64,000 bases of DNA, from positions 90,763-154,762 of the forward strand of contig NW_025955056.1 in assembly GCF_022376445.1 (NCBI RefSeq). Direction: 5' to 3'. The notes beneath the pieces are model-generated. The model ran no database searches. It had not been told where the DNA came from and was given only the letters and a program-made list of their open reading frames with translations. This DNA is from Fomitopsis serialis (taxonomy: Eukaryota; Basidiomycota; Agaricomycetes; Polyporales; Fomitopsidaceae). Position 1 is the first letter of the stretch, and every line of letters starts with the position of its first letter. Below, one piece after another: positions 34,324-46,300 of this stretch. The position numbers and the translations under genes are program-made.

Positions 34324-35851
34324 ATGGCGTCGATGGCCAGCCAGCCTTCTTCTCGTGCACTCAATGCTATCTTGCCACTCATAACAGCCGGACAGTCCTA
34401 TGAAGCCCATCAGAAAGCGCGGACCTTCGCGTCCAGGTACAACAAGTCGGGCCAATATGACACAGCGATCGACGTCCTGTTCCAATCCGCGCGGGAGCTG
34501 CTGAAGGCGGGGCAGCAGGGTAGTGGTACGGATCTGGCGTCGTTTATGCTGGATGTGTATGAGAGTAAGGGCGAGAATGTCAACGATGAAAGTCGAGGTG
34601 CGCAACGTCCGTCCTCTGTACGCGACTGTTATTCTCATACGTTTTCAAACGATTGGCCAGGCCGTATCACACAACTCATCGCATTGGCTGGCTCTTCTGG
34701 TACTTGGAGAAAGACCATCATTGACAAGGCTATCGCGTGAGTTCCGCGCTCCCGGATTATGGTGTGGGTCCTAACTGAAGGCTGCTGGCGGAAGTTGGTC
34801 AGCGAAACACGGACCTTGTCCAGCTGGCGATGCTAAACTGCATCACTACATCGGCGAGCTGCTCTACAGAGGTCCGTAGTGTATTTGGCGCTTACTGTCG
34901 CCTTCTAACCAATTTGCTATGCGCTTAAGAGGAGGCGTTTGAGCAGGCAGAACCGCGTTTCCTCGCCTCGGGACAACGCGATAGCGCTCGACTCCTCGCG
35001 CAGATGTTTGCTGAGTGGGCAACCACAGGCGGCACCGCGGGTGCATTCGCATTGCGAGGGTCCATACCGTAAGTACCATCACGTTATCTCAATGCAGTCC
35101 AGTCTTGACAGATTTGTGCGCGCTCCGTCCACCCTTCATTACCAAACTGCGATTAGCTACCTTCTCAATGGCAACATCCTCGCCGCGCGAACGTTCATTA
35201 CGCACTTCGTATCCCAAATTACGTCCAAGCGACCTGAACTAGTGTCCACGCTCCAACCAACACCTATACCGATCAGGATTAGCAAGGAGGGCCAGACAGA
35301 CGAGATCATTTTCTCGACAGATTCTGTGCTGAATTTCGCTCAGCTTGCCGTGCTGACGTGCCAACGCGCCCAGGGTGCACAGAATAAAGCCATGCGGGAG
35401 GCATGGGTGCGACTCTGTGGAACATATCAAAGCAAGGGCGGGCTCATGGCCACCAGGAAGTTCGAAAGGTGAGACCTATCGGGGCACTCTACCTATTCTG
35501 TACAGTTCCTCGTCCCTGCGCTCCGCGAGGCCGGTGTAGGGCACTTGGTGTCGCCTATCACTCTTCCCAGTGTGCGTTTGTCGCCCTGTGAGCGGCTGCA
35601 CACATTACTTCCGCGCTTTCTGTTACCTTCCGCGCCGCAGTGCATAGCTGACTGTCTTTTACGTGGACGCCAACTAGGCACTGATCGAGCTAGCGGAGCT
35701 CTACTTCGCCATCCCGCCTCCAAGGACACAAGCCGCCAATCCTCTGGGGGACATGCTGTCGGCCATGTTCGGTGGCGCTGCCTCGCCCGCCCCACCCGCG
35801 CGGAGGGTGTTGTCCCCGCCACCTGCGACGAAATCGCCTGGACTGGACTAA
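34324..35851 (+). CDS. GET4: Tail-anchored protein insertion factor Get4
   Basis: Cytosolic alpha-solenoid protein that, with Get5, passes tail-anchored proteins to Get3. Start MASMASQPSSRALNAILP at 34324. Helical repeats follow: YEAHQKARTFASRYNKSGQY, TAIDVLFQSARELLKAGQQG, TDLASFMLDVYESK, ITQLIALAGS, EEAFEQAEPRFLAS, ARLLAQMFAEWA, YLLNGNILAARTFITHFVSQ, FAQLAVLTCQRAQ, ELAELYFAIPPPRTQAANPL. The end contains MLSAMFGG and a Pro-rich tail, with stop at 35849-35851. Five to six introns. Order and content match fungal Get4 (about 320-350 aa). Confidence 0.92.
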
Positions 35852-36857
35852 ATAACCCGGATTTTCACCGATTCGAGATGTACGACGCCTCGTTCGATCC
35901 AGGCAGGATCCAGGACTCGCAGTCGGACACTCTTGTGATCGGTCACATTACCATTTTGTAGGAAGTGTGTACGAATGCTAGTACCATATCAGATTCACGG
36001 GGATATACTCAGGACGCATGATGTCAACGCTCCAATCGTCCAGATCGTCCAAAGTACTGGCTGATCATTGAAGCAAGACGATCATGTTGTAGATCCTGGT
36101 GGTTACTAAGATATCCGCACATCGCATGCTTCCAATTTGACCGTGGACGGTGGGAGGGCCCCGTTGACTCAGTGTGCGTGCGACGTGCTAAGGCTGGCGG
36201 TATGATGCAAGAGTGAGCCTCCGAGGTGTAGTCTTAGCCGATCGGTGTGTAGACCTTCCCCTGTTGGGTACGAACCGTCGACTCGATCGGGCTGTCACTG
36301 CCCAACTGCCGTTCAGGCGTTCCACCTGCTACGCGGTACCTGCTGGGACCTGCCCGCCCTCGTGTTCGGAATAATACGTGGACTCACCTGGAGGAATGAC
36401 ATAATGCTCTACGGTTATGTCTCGCCTACCGACACCTTGGCAAAATATTACCACCAGGCTCAGGGGAAGCTCAACATCGAGGTCAGGCATGATTTAACTT
36501 CCGTGTAGCTGATGTCACAAGGTTTCTTCGTGGCCAGCAGCGTTGCTTTCGAATAGCAGCATGCACGCCCCACACACGGCGGGATGAATAGAATCGTCGC
36601 CCGCAAAGGGCAACGAGGGTACGGAAAACGGAGAACGCGGAAGACCATCAATACACGTGCATGAGCACAACATCCGCCTGCATTGAGAGTACACCATTGA
36701 GCGGTTGATAGCACAAGCCACGATGGATCATTGGGGGGCTTTACCCATAAGTGAACAAGCTCCCGGGCCGAAGAAGAGCACGTACAGCGCACATCTGGCG
36801 CACATGAACATTCGCAAGCGGTGTCGCTACCCTCAGCGAGCGCTGTACTGCAGGCAA
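35852..36857. other. Intergenic between GET4 and HSBP1-like stops
   Basis: About 1 kb between convergent stops. Frames of up to 110 codons overlap on both strands without recognisable domains. I treat it as UTRs plus spacer. Confidence 0.5.
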
Positions 36858-37322
36858 TTAAGCACCGCCACTTCGCCTCTGTGCAACCGCAGGCGACTGG
36901 GGCATGCTTGGCGGGGCCGGTACGGTGTCCCCGTTTATGATATCTTGAATGGCGGCCTCTAGGGCGTCCACCCGGGTGGACATCTGCATCACTAGTACGG
37001 GCGTGAGGTCACTCGCAGCAACGGAGCATTGGAGCGATACGACATACTGCGGTCGAGAATCTGAGAAGACATATCATCGAATTTGGCATCGAGCTGTTCC
37101 AGAAGCGATTCCACCTGGGAGAAGCCACTTTATCTGACTGAATATGTCAGAGGTGCTTGCGAACATCCTTACAAACGCGGTCAGCTCGTGGGGACTCGAG
37201 ATGTCCGACGAGGTCGCCGTCTTCGCGGATGATGCGGCGGCTGTGGTGGCCGCCGGGGCAGGCGACTTGGACGGCGCGCCGGACGCGCTGACGTTCAACG
37301 GCAGAGCAGAAGGTGGCGGCAT
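36858..37322 (-). CDS. Heat shock factor-binding protein 1 (HSBP1)-like
   Basis: Small coiled-coil protein. Animal HSBP1 forms hexamers and binds the heat-shock factor trimer. Three exons (37322-37173, 37114-37048, 36991-36858) join in phase, giving 116 aa. An Ala/Ser/Pro-rich N-terminal extension (about 40 residues) precedes the diagnostic core: ELTAF, VESLLEQLDAKFDDMSSQIL, then MSTRVDALEAAIQDII, with heptad spacing. A Pro-rich tail follows. Animal HSBP1 is about 75 aa, so the extension is fungal. The gene was too broken by introns to appear as one open frame. Confidence 0.85.
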
Positions 37323-38840
37323 GTGGTGGTATGAACTAGGTACGAATGTTGAACCCGGTATGAACTGCGTGTGCGAACCCGGTTAGCGCCCTCTTCGCGG
37401 CAAGCCTCGCGCGATCGGTACACGGCACGTGGTGTTGCCACCCTCGGCCCCGTAACATCCACCCAGCCCTCCCTCCTCCTCCTTCAAACGCTCTCATTCA
37501 CTCGCTAACAATATTCACTCGCTAACCCTGTTTGCAAGTCGCTCAACCCTCTCCGGAGAACCCTCAATTCTGCGGTGCGAGTCGCCCTATCTGCGCAACT
37601 CCGAGCGACGTAATGAAGCTACGCCAAAATAATACTACTCTCGCGGAACCAGTTGGCCGCCAGTGCGTTCAGGAATATCCTCACTGGCACCACGTCCTAT
37701 CTACCGCTGCGGCCCCGAAGGCATGGGCTCCAGTGACAGTCCATCTAGCTTCCGAAGCTGCGTCACTTGCATGCGAGCTCTGATGCGAGACTGCGGGGAT
37801 GTCGTTAGGATCAGCTGGCGGCCAGGTTCAAAGTCGAAACACTCCTCCGCGGCCTGTAGCTTAGCCCGAAGTAAGTAGCCGAACTTTATCGCGTACTTTC
37901 GTCGGCACGCCCCTCGTCTTGCCAGCGTGGCCCGTCAGCAACATTGTTGCTCCTCGCATGAGGCAACGAATTTTTTCCGCGTTGTCTGGAAATGTGTCTG
38001 TTTTACCCGGCCACTGCAATCAATAGCACTGCTTATTCAACATGGGGCCGAGGCGCTGACCACTCGCGGTTTTCATAGTGGCCCTGATCCGTCCATGAAG
38101 ATGCGATCAAAGCGTGGTGGCAAGCTTCGATTTGCCGATCAGGTCTCCCACCGCGTGCTACTCGGACGGAGTCAACGGACAGCCTGTATGCATGCTTTAA
38201 CATCAAGCCTGCGCGCTGCGTGGCCTGCTGGCGCACTATCTGAGGGAGTGGCGCACACTAAATTCCCCTTAGCGTTGGCCAGCACCTCACTAATTTTATC
38301 TGCGGGCTCTGATAATCCCTCGGGCCACATATGGGTCCACTCCTGCCTTTTCAATGCACAAACGGAATCCCCACGCAGACGGAACCAGGCCTGCTAAGCG
38401 ACTGCCTGACGTACTCAATCAATTGAATGTTGAACCGTGGTTCGTGGCCGGTAACCATTGTCTCGGTCACGTTCTCATGGTTGTAATCCCATGGCAGTGA
38501 CGTGTTCACATCGCCAGGCTGGCACTATGTACGGCCCACAACCTCAAGTTGTCCGACATATGGTCAATCCGTGTATGTCCATGCTCTGTGGCGGGATTTG
38601 ATCCCGGCGTACCGAGTTGAGGGACTTGAGACACTTGTTACTCGGAGTCTGCCCTCCCCATCAAGCCGAGCTTTGGGATTCTGTCAGACATATGGGGCCT
38701 GAGACGCAAAAACACCATCCTTTGTAAGGTATTTTTACGGAATCATTCCATGCGATGTTTCTACTACCGCCGCGTCCTTCTCTGCAGCAGGTTGTCCCTG
38801 CCGCTATTCGCCAATCCCCTTTGACGCAGGGTCCCCAACC
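37323..38840. other. Intergenic upstream of terpene synthase
   Basis: 1.5 kb with no recognisable gene. It includes a CCTCC-rich stretch (37440-37500) and a direct duplication of TTCACTCGCTAACAAT / TTCACTCGCTAACCCT (about 37497-37530), perhaps part of the HSBP1-like promoter. Confidence 0.5.
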
Positions 38841-38850
38841 ATATTTAAGA
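38841..38850 (+). promoter_or_regulatory. TATA-like element of the terpene synthase gene
   Basis: ATATTTAAGA lies 72-81 bp before the ATG at 38922, a suitable place for a core promoter of a regulated secondary-metabolism gene. Sequence match only. Confidence 0.5.
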
Positions 38851-38921
38851 GCCATCTGCGCCGATCTCTACCCTGCATTCGTCCGCTGTCTTCGATCGAC
38901 TTCCTCCATCCCTCGATAGCT

Positions 38922-40221
38922 ATGGGCTCTTCCCAATCGGTTCCTGCACGTCCGCGTCATTCGCGTCGCATCTCACTCCCGCCACCTCCCAAACCTACCT
39001 CCACGTCACCGAAGCCGGAATCGACAGACGGCGAAGCCCTTGTGTTCCCCGATCTCGTGAAGTCGATCCCATTCCCTCTCCGTCTCAATCCTTATACACG
39101 ATTCGTGTCCGCCGAGTCCGACGCGTTCATCATCGAGTATGCGAATTCTCCGAGAAGCAGCTGAACAAGTTCGTCGGCTTGAACGCGGGTTTGCTCTGCG
39201 GAATGTGCTACGCGGAGTGCGAGCCCGAGCAACTGCGCGTCTGCTCTGACTTCATGAGCTTCCTCTTCAACTCGACGACTGGAGTGACGAGTTCGATAGC
39301 GCGGGACGAAAGGCCTGGAAGAAGCGGTAATGAACACCTTGAACCATCCCGAGACCTACCATTCCGACGCAGTCGCTGCTCGTACGGCCAAGTCGTATGT
39401 TCATCTGTTCCGTGCTCACTTGACCCGCGTCTGATTCATTGTTCATACAGATGGTGGACACGAATGCTGAAGACGGTCGGACCGAACTGTCGCACGCGGT
39501 TTGTCGATACGCTGGGCTCTACTTCAAGGCGTCATGCAACAAGCTGCTGATCGAGCGGCAAACACGGTGCCGGAGCTAGAGGCGTATATCTCCCTGCGTC
39601 GCGACACCAGCGGCTGCAAGACAGGCTTTTCGCTGATCGAGTACGCTGCTGGCATCGACCTGCCGAACGAGGTCGTCGAGCACCCTGTCATTCAGGGTCT
39701 TCTTGATGCGACGAATGACAGCGTCAGTTGGGCTAACGTAAGTCAAGGCACCCATTTAACTCGGTTTCATCCTGCTATATGGGCGCTTTCGGCTGCGAAG
39801 AGTCTGACGCTGATGGACCGCACAGGATATACTCTCTTATAATCGCGAGCAATCACGCGGAGACGTGAGTACTAATTTCATAGTTTGCTTGCTTCTTCGC
39901 TGATGGAAAGCAATTTCTAAGTCGCATAACCTGGTCTGCGCCGTTATGGTGACCCTCGGTCTCGAGAGACAGGCGGCAATCGACTACGCCGGCAACCTGT
40001 GCAGCAAGACCGTCGAACGGTTCCTCGAGGGGAAGGCGGCATTGCCATCCTGGGGACCCGAGATCGACGCACAGGTCCAGACGTACGTCCAGGGCTTAGA
40101 GGACTGGATCATTGCAAACGCAGAGTGGAGCTTCATGACCGAACGGTATTTCGGGAAGGATGGGCCGAAGATACGGAAGATTTTGCAAGTGACGCTCTTG
40201 CCTGTGAGAGGTTTCGACTAA
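38922..40221 (+). CDS. Sesquiterpene synthase (basidiomycete type)
   Basis: Class I terpene cyclase predicted to ionise farnesyl diphosphate and bind three Mg2+. N-terminal Pro-rich leader, then FPDLVKSIPFPLRLNPY, GLNAGLLCGMCYAECEPEQL and the aspartate motif LDDWSDEFDSAGRK (about 39268-39305). Next are WWTRMLKTVGPNCRTRFVDT, LEAYISLRRDTSGCKTGFSL, EYAAGIDLPNEVVEHPVIQG, the NSE motif NDILSYNREQSRGD split by an intron after WAN, HNLVCAVMVTLGLERQAAID and the RY motif ERYFG near the C-terminus. It resembles protoilludene-type Agaricomycete enzymes, but the product cannot be predicted. The frame needs four extra single bases (about 39147, 39271, 39522, 39530), each at a run of identical bases. Either sequence errors or a young pseudogene. 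Confidence 0.87.
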
Positions 40222-41099
40222 GGGTAAGGCGGTATTTCGCTCGCTTGCATGATGACTTTGTAACTGATTGTGTCAAAGGTTCAGTTTTCATCGCAGGAGA
40301 TCGCTTTCGTCCTTAGTTGCTGTGTGCGTGCTAGCTCCGTTCTCCAATCGCTGTCCTGCTCGCTATCCTTATGATACTTTGTCCCGCGATACACCATGCT
40401 TTCAAGCGTATTGTATACACAGTGTATAACCAGATGTCCTGCAGCAGGCCATACGTGGTCTCCACACACAGCCGTTCTTCCTGTATTTTATGTAATACCA
40501 AAGCAGTCTCCCAGCTATGTCTGAGTGCGCGAAGCGACGCTGGCGTAGTAGTTACGCTTTCCTCATTGCGATCGTGTCGTGTGCACGAGCTTAGCTTGTG
40601 ACACTGCAGGCCCAGTGAGAACGTGCAAGATTCCCTTGCATTCTCAGTGATCCCTGTGTGTTGCTGTCAGCGCCTGTCAGCAAATTCTATTCCCATTGAT
40701 TCGTGTATGTTGCCGCATTCGAACCATCTGCGAATGCTCGATCGCGAGCCCATAAATTGCTTTCACGATTTGACATTTTCACAAATCCCGGGTGTCCCGC
40801 AGTTCAAAATGCTCAAACGTTCAAATGAATGCTTTCCCCCAATCGCTCGCCAATTTCCGCCCAATTATGTATTACTATTAGATGTTCGCTGCAATCCGGC
40901 TTGCGGTCCCGTGACCACTGTCCACGACGTCACTGACGGTGCACTTCACGCTTGTCGAGGTCGAGACATCCTTGACTCTGTACCACCACCTTTGCCCTCC
41001 TGAACTTCTTCGAGTACTCGTGCGTTCATGCTTGACAGGTATATGCGATTGATTCTCACAGGCGACGTGCGGCACGACACGCACGACGACGGCGGTGGG
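40222..41099. other. Intergenic 3' of terpene synthase
   Basis: No recognisable gene. AT-richer spacer with short frames. No P450, oxidoreductase or transporter is seen next to the cyclase. Confidence 0.5.
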
Positions 41100-41700
41100 C
41101 GGACGAGCGGTCGAGCGGCAGCATACACGCCGACCGCGAGTGTGCTGGGCAAATGCCCAGCACATAGATAGGGCCGACGAACGTACATCGCGCACGCAAG
41201 TGGGTAGGCGGGCGGGTGGACGGGTGAGAGAGTGACTGGACGAGCGAGAGAGCGGGTGGACGGGCGGGAGAGCGGACAAGTGGGGAGACCGGTGAGCTGG
41301 CGGGCAGGCAGGTGGGTGAATGGGTCGACACAAGGCGTGTCGTCACGCAGCACAACACACGTCGACGGCGAGCACGCAGGGCGACTGCCCTGTGTGCAGA
41401 TGCAGCCCACGAGCAGACTGCGGGCGAAGGAAGGTGAGTGCAGAGACGTGCCACTGGCGCCAGCTGACCGCAAGCACAGGGCGTAATGACGTGTAGCACA
41501 ACGCACACGTAGACCGCGAGCGCGCGGGGCAACCGCTCAGCGCGCAGACACGGTCGACGCACGGACGGCGTGCGCGTGAGCGAAGAATGGGCGCACGGCA
41601 ACGTGCCGCACATCACACGCCGACCGCGAGCACGTAGGGCCAGTGCCCCGAGTGCAAACGCAGTCGACGAGCACGCTGCGGCTACAGGCACAGAGACGGG
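41100..41700. repeat. GC-rich hairpin-bearing degenerate repeat array
   Basis: Four related units carry a consensus like ACACGCCGACCGCGAG followed by an inverted repeat with a 4-nt loop: 41141-41164 (perfect 10-bp stem, loop AAAT), 41372-41397, 41520-41545 and 41630-41655 (11-bp stems with one to three mismatches). A fifth partial unit lies near 41464-41483. Unit spacing is 231, 148 and 110 bp. The gap between units 1 and 2 holds a GGGTGGACGGG-type minisatellite (41195-41330). Long minus-strand frames through the array (up to 278 codons) follow from the GC content and repeats and are not annotated as genes. Confidence 0.7.
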
Positions 41701-43275
41701 AAGGTGGCAATGCGTGTGGACGGGAGCGAGCGGTGTCTGCGGGTAAAGGCCTGGTGGGGATGTGCGACCGTGACCAGATGGTGGGAACACGCAACCAGAT
41801 GGCGGGAGCGCGTTCGGAGGGAAAGCCCCAGCGAGCGGGAAGGTCAACGAGCGGGGAGGACAGTGAGTAGATATCCGTCCGGCTGCCTCCAAATGCGACC
41901 GTCACATCATGGCTACTCACGCGCATTCACCAACACCACTGTCTTCCCCAGGATCTTCCGTCCACCTCCTTGCGTACGTATCCTTATTCAGCCATGGCCT
42001 CTCCCAGGTCGCCCATGGTCTCCCAGTATGCCAGTGCAGAGCCACGTCATGTGCTTCGCCTCCTCCGACGACGCGACCCTGCACGTAAGCAGCTCGCAGA
42101 GTAGGTACGCGAGCGTCGAGGACATCGTGATGGGCTCGCACCGCACCACACCGAGCACTGAGGTGACGGGTACTGCTACAGCCAATGATCGGTGCCGGGG
42201 GAGGGCGTCGGTGTTACCGACACAGGCATTGCGAATACCAGAGTAAATGCGGAGGCAGAGAATGAGGTATGTTCGACCGACCACTGCCTTTCGTCTGTCA
42301 CAATGACTACTCAAATCTCCTCGCCTCGCAACACAAACGTAAGTAGTTTAATCTTGTCACTTGTGGACTCGAGTCTCTGAACCTTTCCCGAGTATGCAGA
42401 CAGGAGCCTGAGGCCCAACAGTGCAGAAGTCGGGTGACAGGTACTACTGCGGCCTATCGTCGGCGCAGTGCGAGGGGTTCAGTGTCGTATTTCAGTGGGG
42501 TAGGGACTACCACATAATAGCATACCTGCATTGTATTGTAGTGTACATTCGGACTGCTACGAGACGCGTAGTATAAATTCCGTGAAAATCGAATTATATT
42601 CCAATTTGGGCACGGATTCGAGTGATACAGAGCTCGTATACTAAACAGACGGCAATTGCTGCCATTCGATCGCAACATACATGCATTTGAAACGAATTGA
42701 AGGGAACATACAGGGAACAGAAACCCATCTGTTAATCGGACAAATGGCCATTCCCTTCATTTCCCAGCGTTTGGTGGAGCGGGGTGGAGCGGGAACAGCT
42801 GGGAAACACTGGGAATGGCAGGCGATCTTGCACGTTCTCACTGGGCTGCAGGTCGCACGTGTTTTCTGGTTTGTTCGATCCGCGCCATCCCTGTCAGTCT
42901 TTATTGAAGTCCACAATTACCTGTACGAGCAAGGTGGCTACCAATATGGTATCGTCTCGACCCATCTTCAGCCTCACTTTGTCAGCGGGTCCACAGATGC
43001 TCTCTGGCTCAATCGGACGGAGGCCCGGCTGTACGGCTGCCCATGTAGTGCCAGCATACACATGAAGGCGCCGTGTCCCGCACACTTACATGTGTGCCAC
43101 CTTACATGCTGCCGGGTGGTCGCTTAACCCTTTATTTGCGTGAGCAGTGGTCTCTCAGTGCCAACGGGACATGGCCAACTTGAACGGGCGATATAATTGA
43201 ATATACATCCGTGCCTCTGTAAAATGTAGACCCGAACTCAGAGAACTCATCTCATAACACATTGACGTCCGCATT
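41701..43275. other. Intergenic, no gene recognised
   Basis: Short overlapping frames on both strands. A duplicated GGTGGAGCGGG near 42773-42795 is the only visible local repeat. Confidence 0.4.
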
Positions 43276-43326
43276 GAGAGTGTCGCAGTGGAGAGTGTCA
43301 CAGTGGAGAGTGTCACAGTGGAGAGG
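43276..43326. repeat. 15-bp minisatellite
   Basis: Three tandem copies of GAGAGTGTCACAGTG (the first with G for A at one position), plus the start of a fourth. Confidence 0.85.
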
Positions 43327-46300
43327 GTGATATCCTGAACACGGCATGGAGCAAAGAGCGGTCGATTCAATTAGCAAGTCGAGAAGGATGGAGTCTACGG
43401 ACGGACCGACACCCCGCCACATTTCAAGTCTTCAACAGCTGTTGCCACAAGCGACGCATGTCCTCGGAAGCAACTTGAACGGGAGCTGTGATAGCTTATC
43501 TGGTGGGCGCAGGACTCCACACCGCTCCAGGTCAACACAGCGAAGCAACTTGTTTATAGGCTACAGTGAGTCCGATTCTGGCATGAGCATAAGTGGAGCT
43601 AGTCTTAGCAAGAATCGGGACATACCGCAGCTACTGCTGGATGTATGGGATACTTCGCTATTGCTGCATTGTCGTCTCCAAATCAGGCCTTGATGTGGAA
43701 TACCTTTGAATCTGACACAGTTGCTATGCAGCCTTCATCATTGGATGTCCTAGGACTCGGACTACCTGTTACCACGCCGCATCTGACAAGGATTCTCTCC
43801 TCAGGACGTCGATGCCAAGAATGTACATTCATGGCGCTATCAGTATTTCAACACGGTTACTTTGCCGATCAGACTTACTTACGCCTCTTCGCGGCCGGCG
43901 TATTGCAAAGCCTTCGTGGAAGAACGGGGGACCAAATCAGTTCATCTCTCGTGAGGTGTCGATACGACTTACCGGGAGCGTGGCCTCCGAGTTCGTGTCT
44001 TCTCACTGGAAGGCGATCTGGAACAGTGTCCTATCGCTTCACGCTGCTTAAACAGTAGGTATTCTTCCTGTCGAAGGGGATCTAAGAAGGTTTGAGGAAA
44101 TCTGGCAGAGTCACGGGACAGGACGTTATGGATACCCTACTTCCGCAATGCGCGACATGACTAAGGTCTGGACTCTGGGACCAATGTAGTGCTGGCAGTC
44201 TCACCTGACAACAACGCTTTCTCAGTCCGTGTATCCGCCGACTGACCTGATCCGGTCACCTTTCGGTGATCATCGTAATTTCAGTTTGGATGTCGCCTCG
44301 AGTGAGCCTGCGAATTCCACGAACACCGTGGTGTCTCTGTTCATTCGTCCATACGCTGGTGGAGTGGAGCAAGAATATGACAAGCGGGATTGTTCTCCGG
44401 ATTCTTATATAGCCGAGATGGATATGTATGTAAAGGGTCTCGTGGCATGCTTCTATTGCTGCCTTGCATTGGCCCTGGGCAGGTCCGGGCATGCGGTAGA
44501 CGTGTACGGACGGTCGAGTGCAACCGGTACTCTCCATCGGTGTTTCGACCGCATTGGCACGTCATCCGGGTAGTACCGCTGCGATGCAGTGAGTTGGAGT
44601 GGGATACTAAGGGTGAATGGCTCTTACGGTTCAGGGATGCGATGCCGTGGGTTGAAACTGTAAGGTACGACTGCACGTCCTGGTAAGCTCATTGTCGGAT
44701 CGTGACATTTTACACATCCAGATCCATCAGCTCAACTTGCGCCCGGTGTCATGGGGGATCGCGGAGCTGTCCACGTTTGCCAGTTGTCTTCTCCCGCGAA
44801 TCTGAGAGGCCTCTAGATGGATCCATAGATCGAACCTTTCGGGCCTAATCTGGCACTATACGTCTACAGCCGAGGCGCTGTCACGGTCGTGATGGACACT
44901 ACCAGTGTACCACAACACCAGGTTCAAGTTTACCCATGTCAGTGCAATGCAATACACGTTCGGGTGAGCTCAGACACTCATGGCCCTGTCACGCGCGCAC
45001 TGCTCATCTGCCGTAATGTCTGTGCGGATGTCGCCGCCTTTGTTCCCTCCACCGTGAGACAATAACGGATATGACCGCAGATCCGCGTGTACTAACTCAC
45101 CACATGCAAGCACTTTTGCTTATGCTGCGATGAACATCAATTGCAGAGCACAGTGATTCCACCCTGGAAGAATCGAAACACCATGCCCAAACCATGCCAC
45201 AGCACTGCGGTCGTATGCTATGAGAGGCTAGTACGACAACATAGACGCATCGGAGATACTTACCGTACATCCCTGGCGGCCACTTCATGCCTGCCCTCTC
45301 GCTCGGCCACCACCGCGTTCCACTTATGCTGAGACGGGATCCTATGGTGGCTTGCACCTGCAGTTGCGTATCTTACCGCGATCACCGCATTCATCCGTGG
45401 TTCCTGTTCCTGTTTCTGGCTTTGGAATGATCAGTTCTATTCGGGACAGATGAGCTTCGCAGGATCAAGATGATCCCGGTCGAATGCCATAGGACCGATA
45501 CTGTTCTGAGTCACGCATATGACACTGCGATGCGAAGGTTTGGGGGGTGCATTGACGAGAACACCCGTCTGTCTGTGACGTCAACTGTCAGCCTCATTGG
45601 CGGATGCCTGGGAACGCAATCCATACGAAGCGTCCGCGGACCACACGTATCTGCGCTTCAAAATTGTGCAATGTACCTACCGACCTGGCTTGCACAAGGC
45701 AATGAGCTAGCCGCGATGCGCACGTTGTTATGTATGGTACCCACACCAGCCCAAAGGGCAACGCGGCGAGCGATAGACTCCGGCTGCGTCGGCGCCGTGG
45801 CCATTTCTGTTCTGAGCGAAAATGTTGCTCTAGCGGCCCCGAGGATCTTGGAGCTGTCTCTCTAGGCCACATGGTGGTTCTCGAAAATGCCCCATAGGGC
45901 GTAAATGAAGGCGGCAATTCAGCAAACGGATGCTAGGCTCACCTCAGGCATTCGGAACAGGGCAGATGATAACTGGCCCATCGGGGGTCCGACTGTTTGG
46001 GTGACTGTCCGTAGGCCAATGATCGAACGAAAGTCAGACCTATTCTCAACCTATGTTTAGTGAGCGAGTCGAACAACCCCTCAAGTTTGAGCGAATCTAC
46101 TTGTGGAAGCAATTGCCTTCACGAACCTCTCCCACAATGGATCCGGGTGAGGCAGTAACGGAAAGAGACAACGCCGTCTGTACGCCCTTCTATCTTCTGG
46201 CGATGCGCGAGCACGGGCATTCGGCATATGGAATTAGTTGTCCCACAAGCGCTGGGTTACCTTGCGCGGAGTTTCATGATTGTAGCGGAGCGAAGAAGCA

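Noticed and set aside
41056..41892. 278-codon minus-strand open frame rich in Arg, Cys and Pro
   Set aside because: It runs through the GC-rich hairpin repeats. Other frames are equally open and the residues simply repeat with the DNA units. No domain, start context or intron structure supports a gene.
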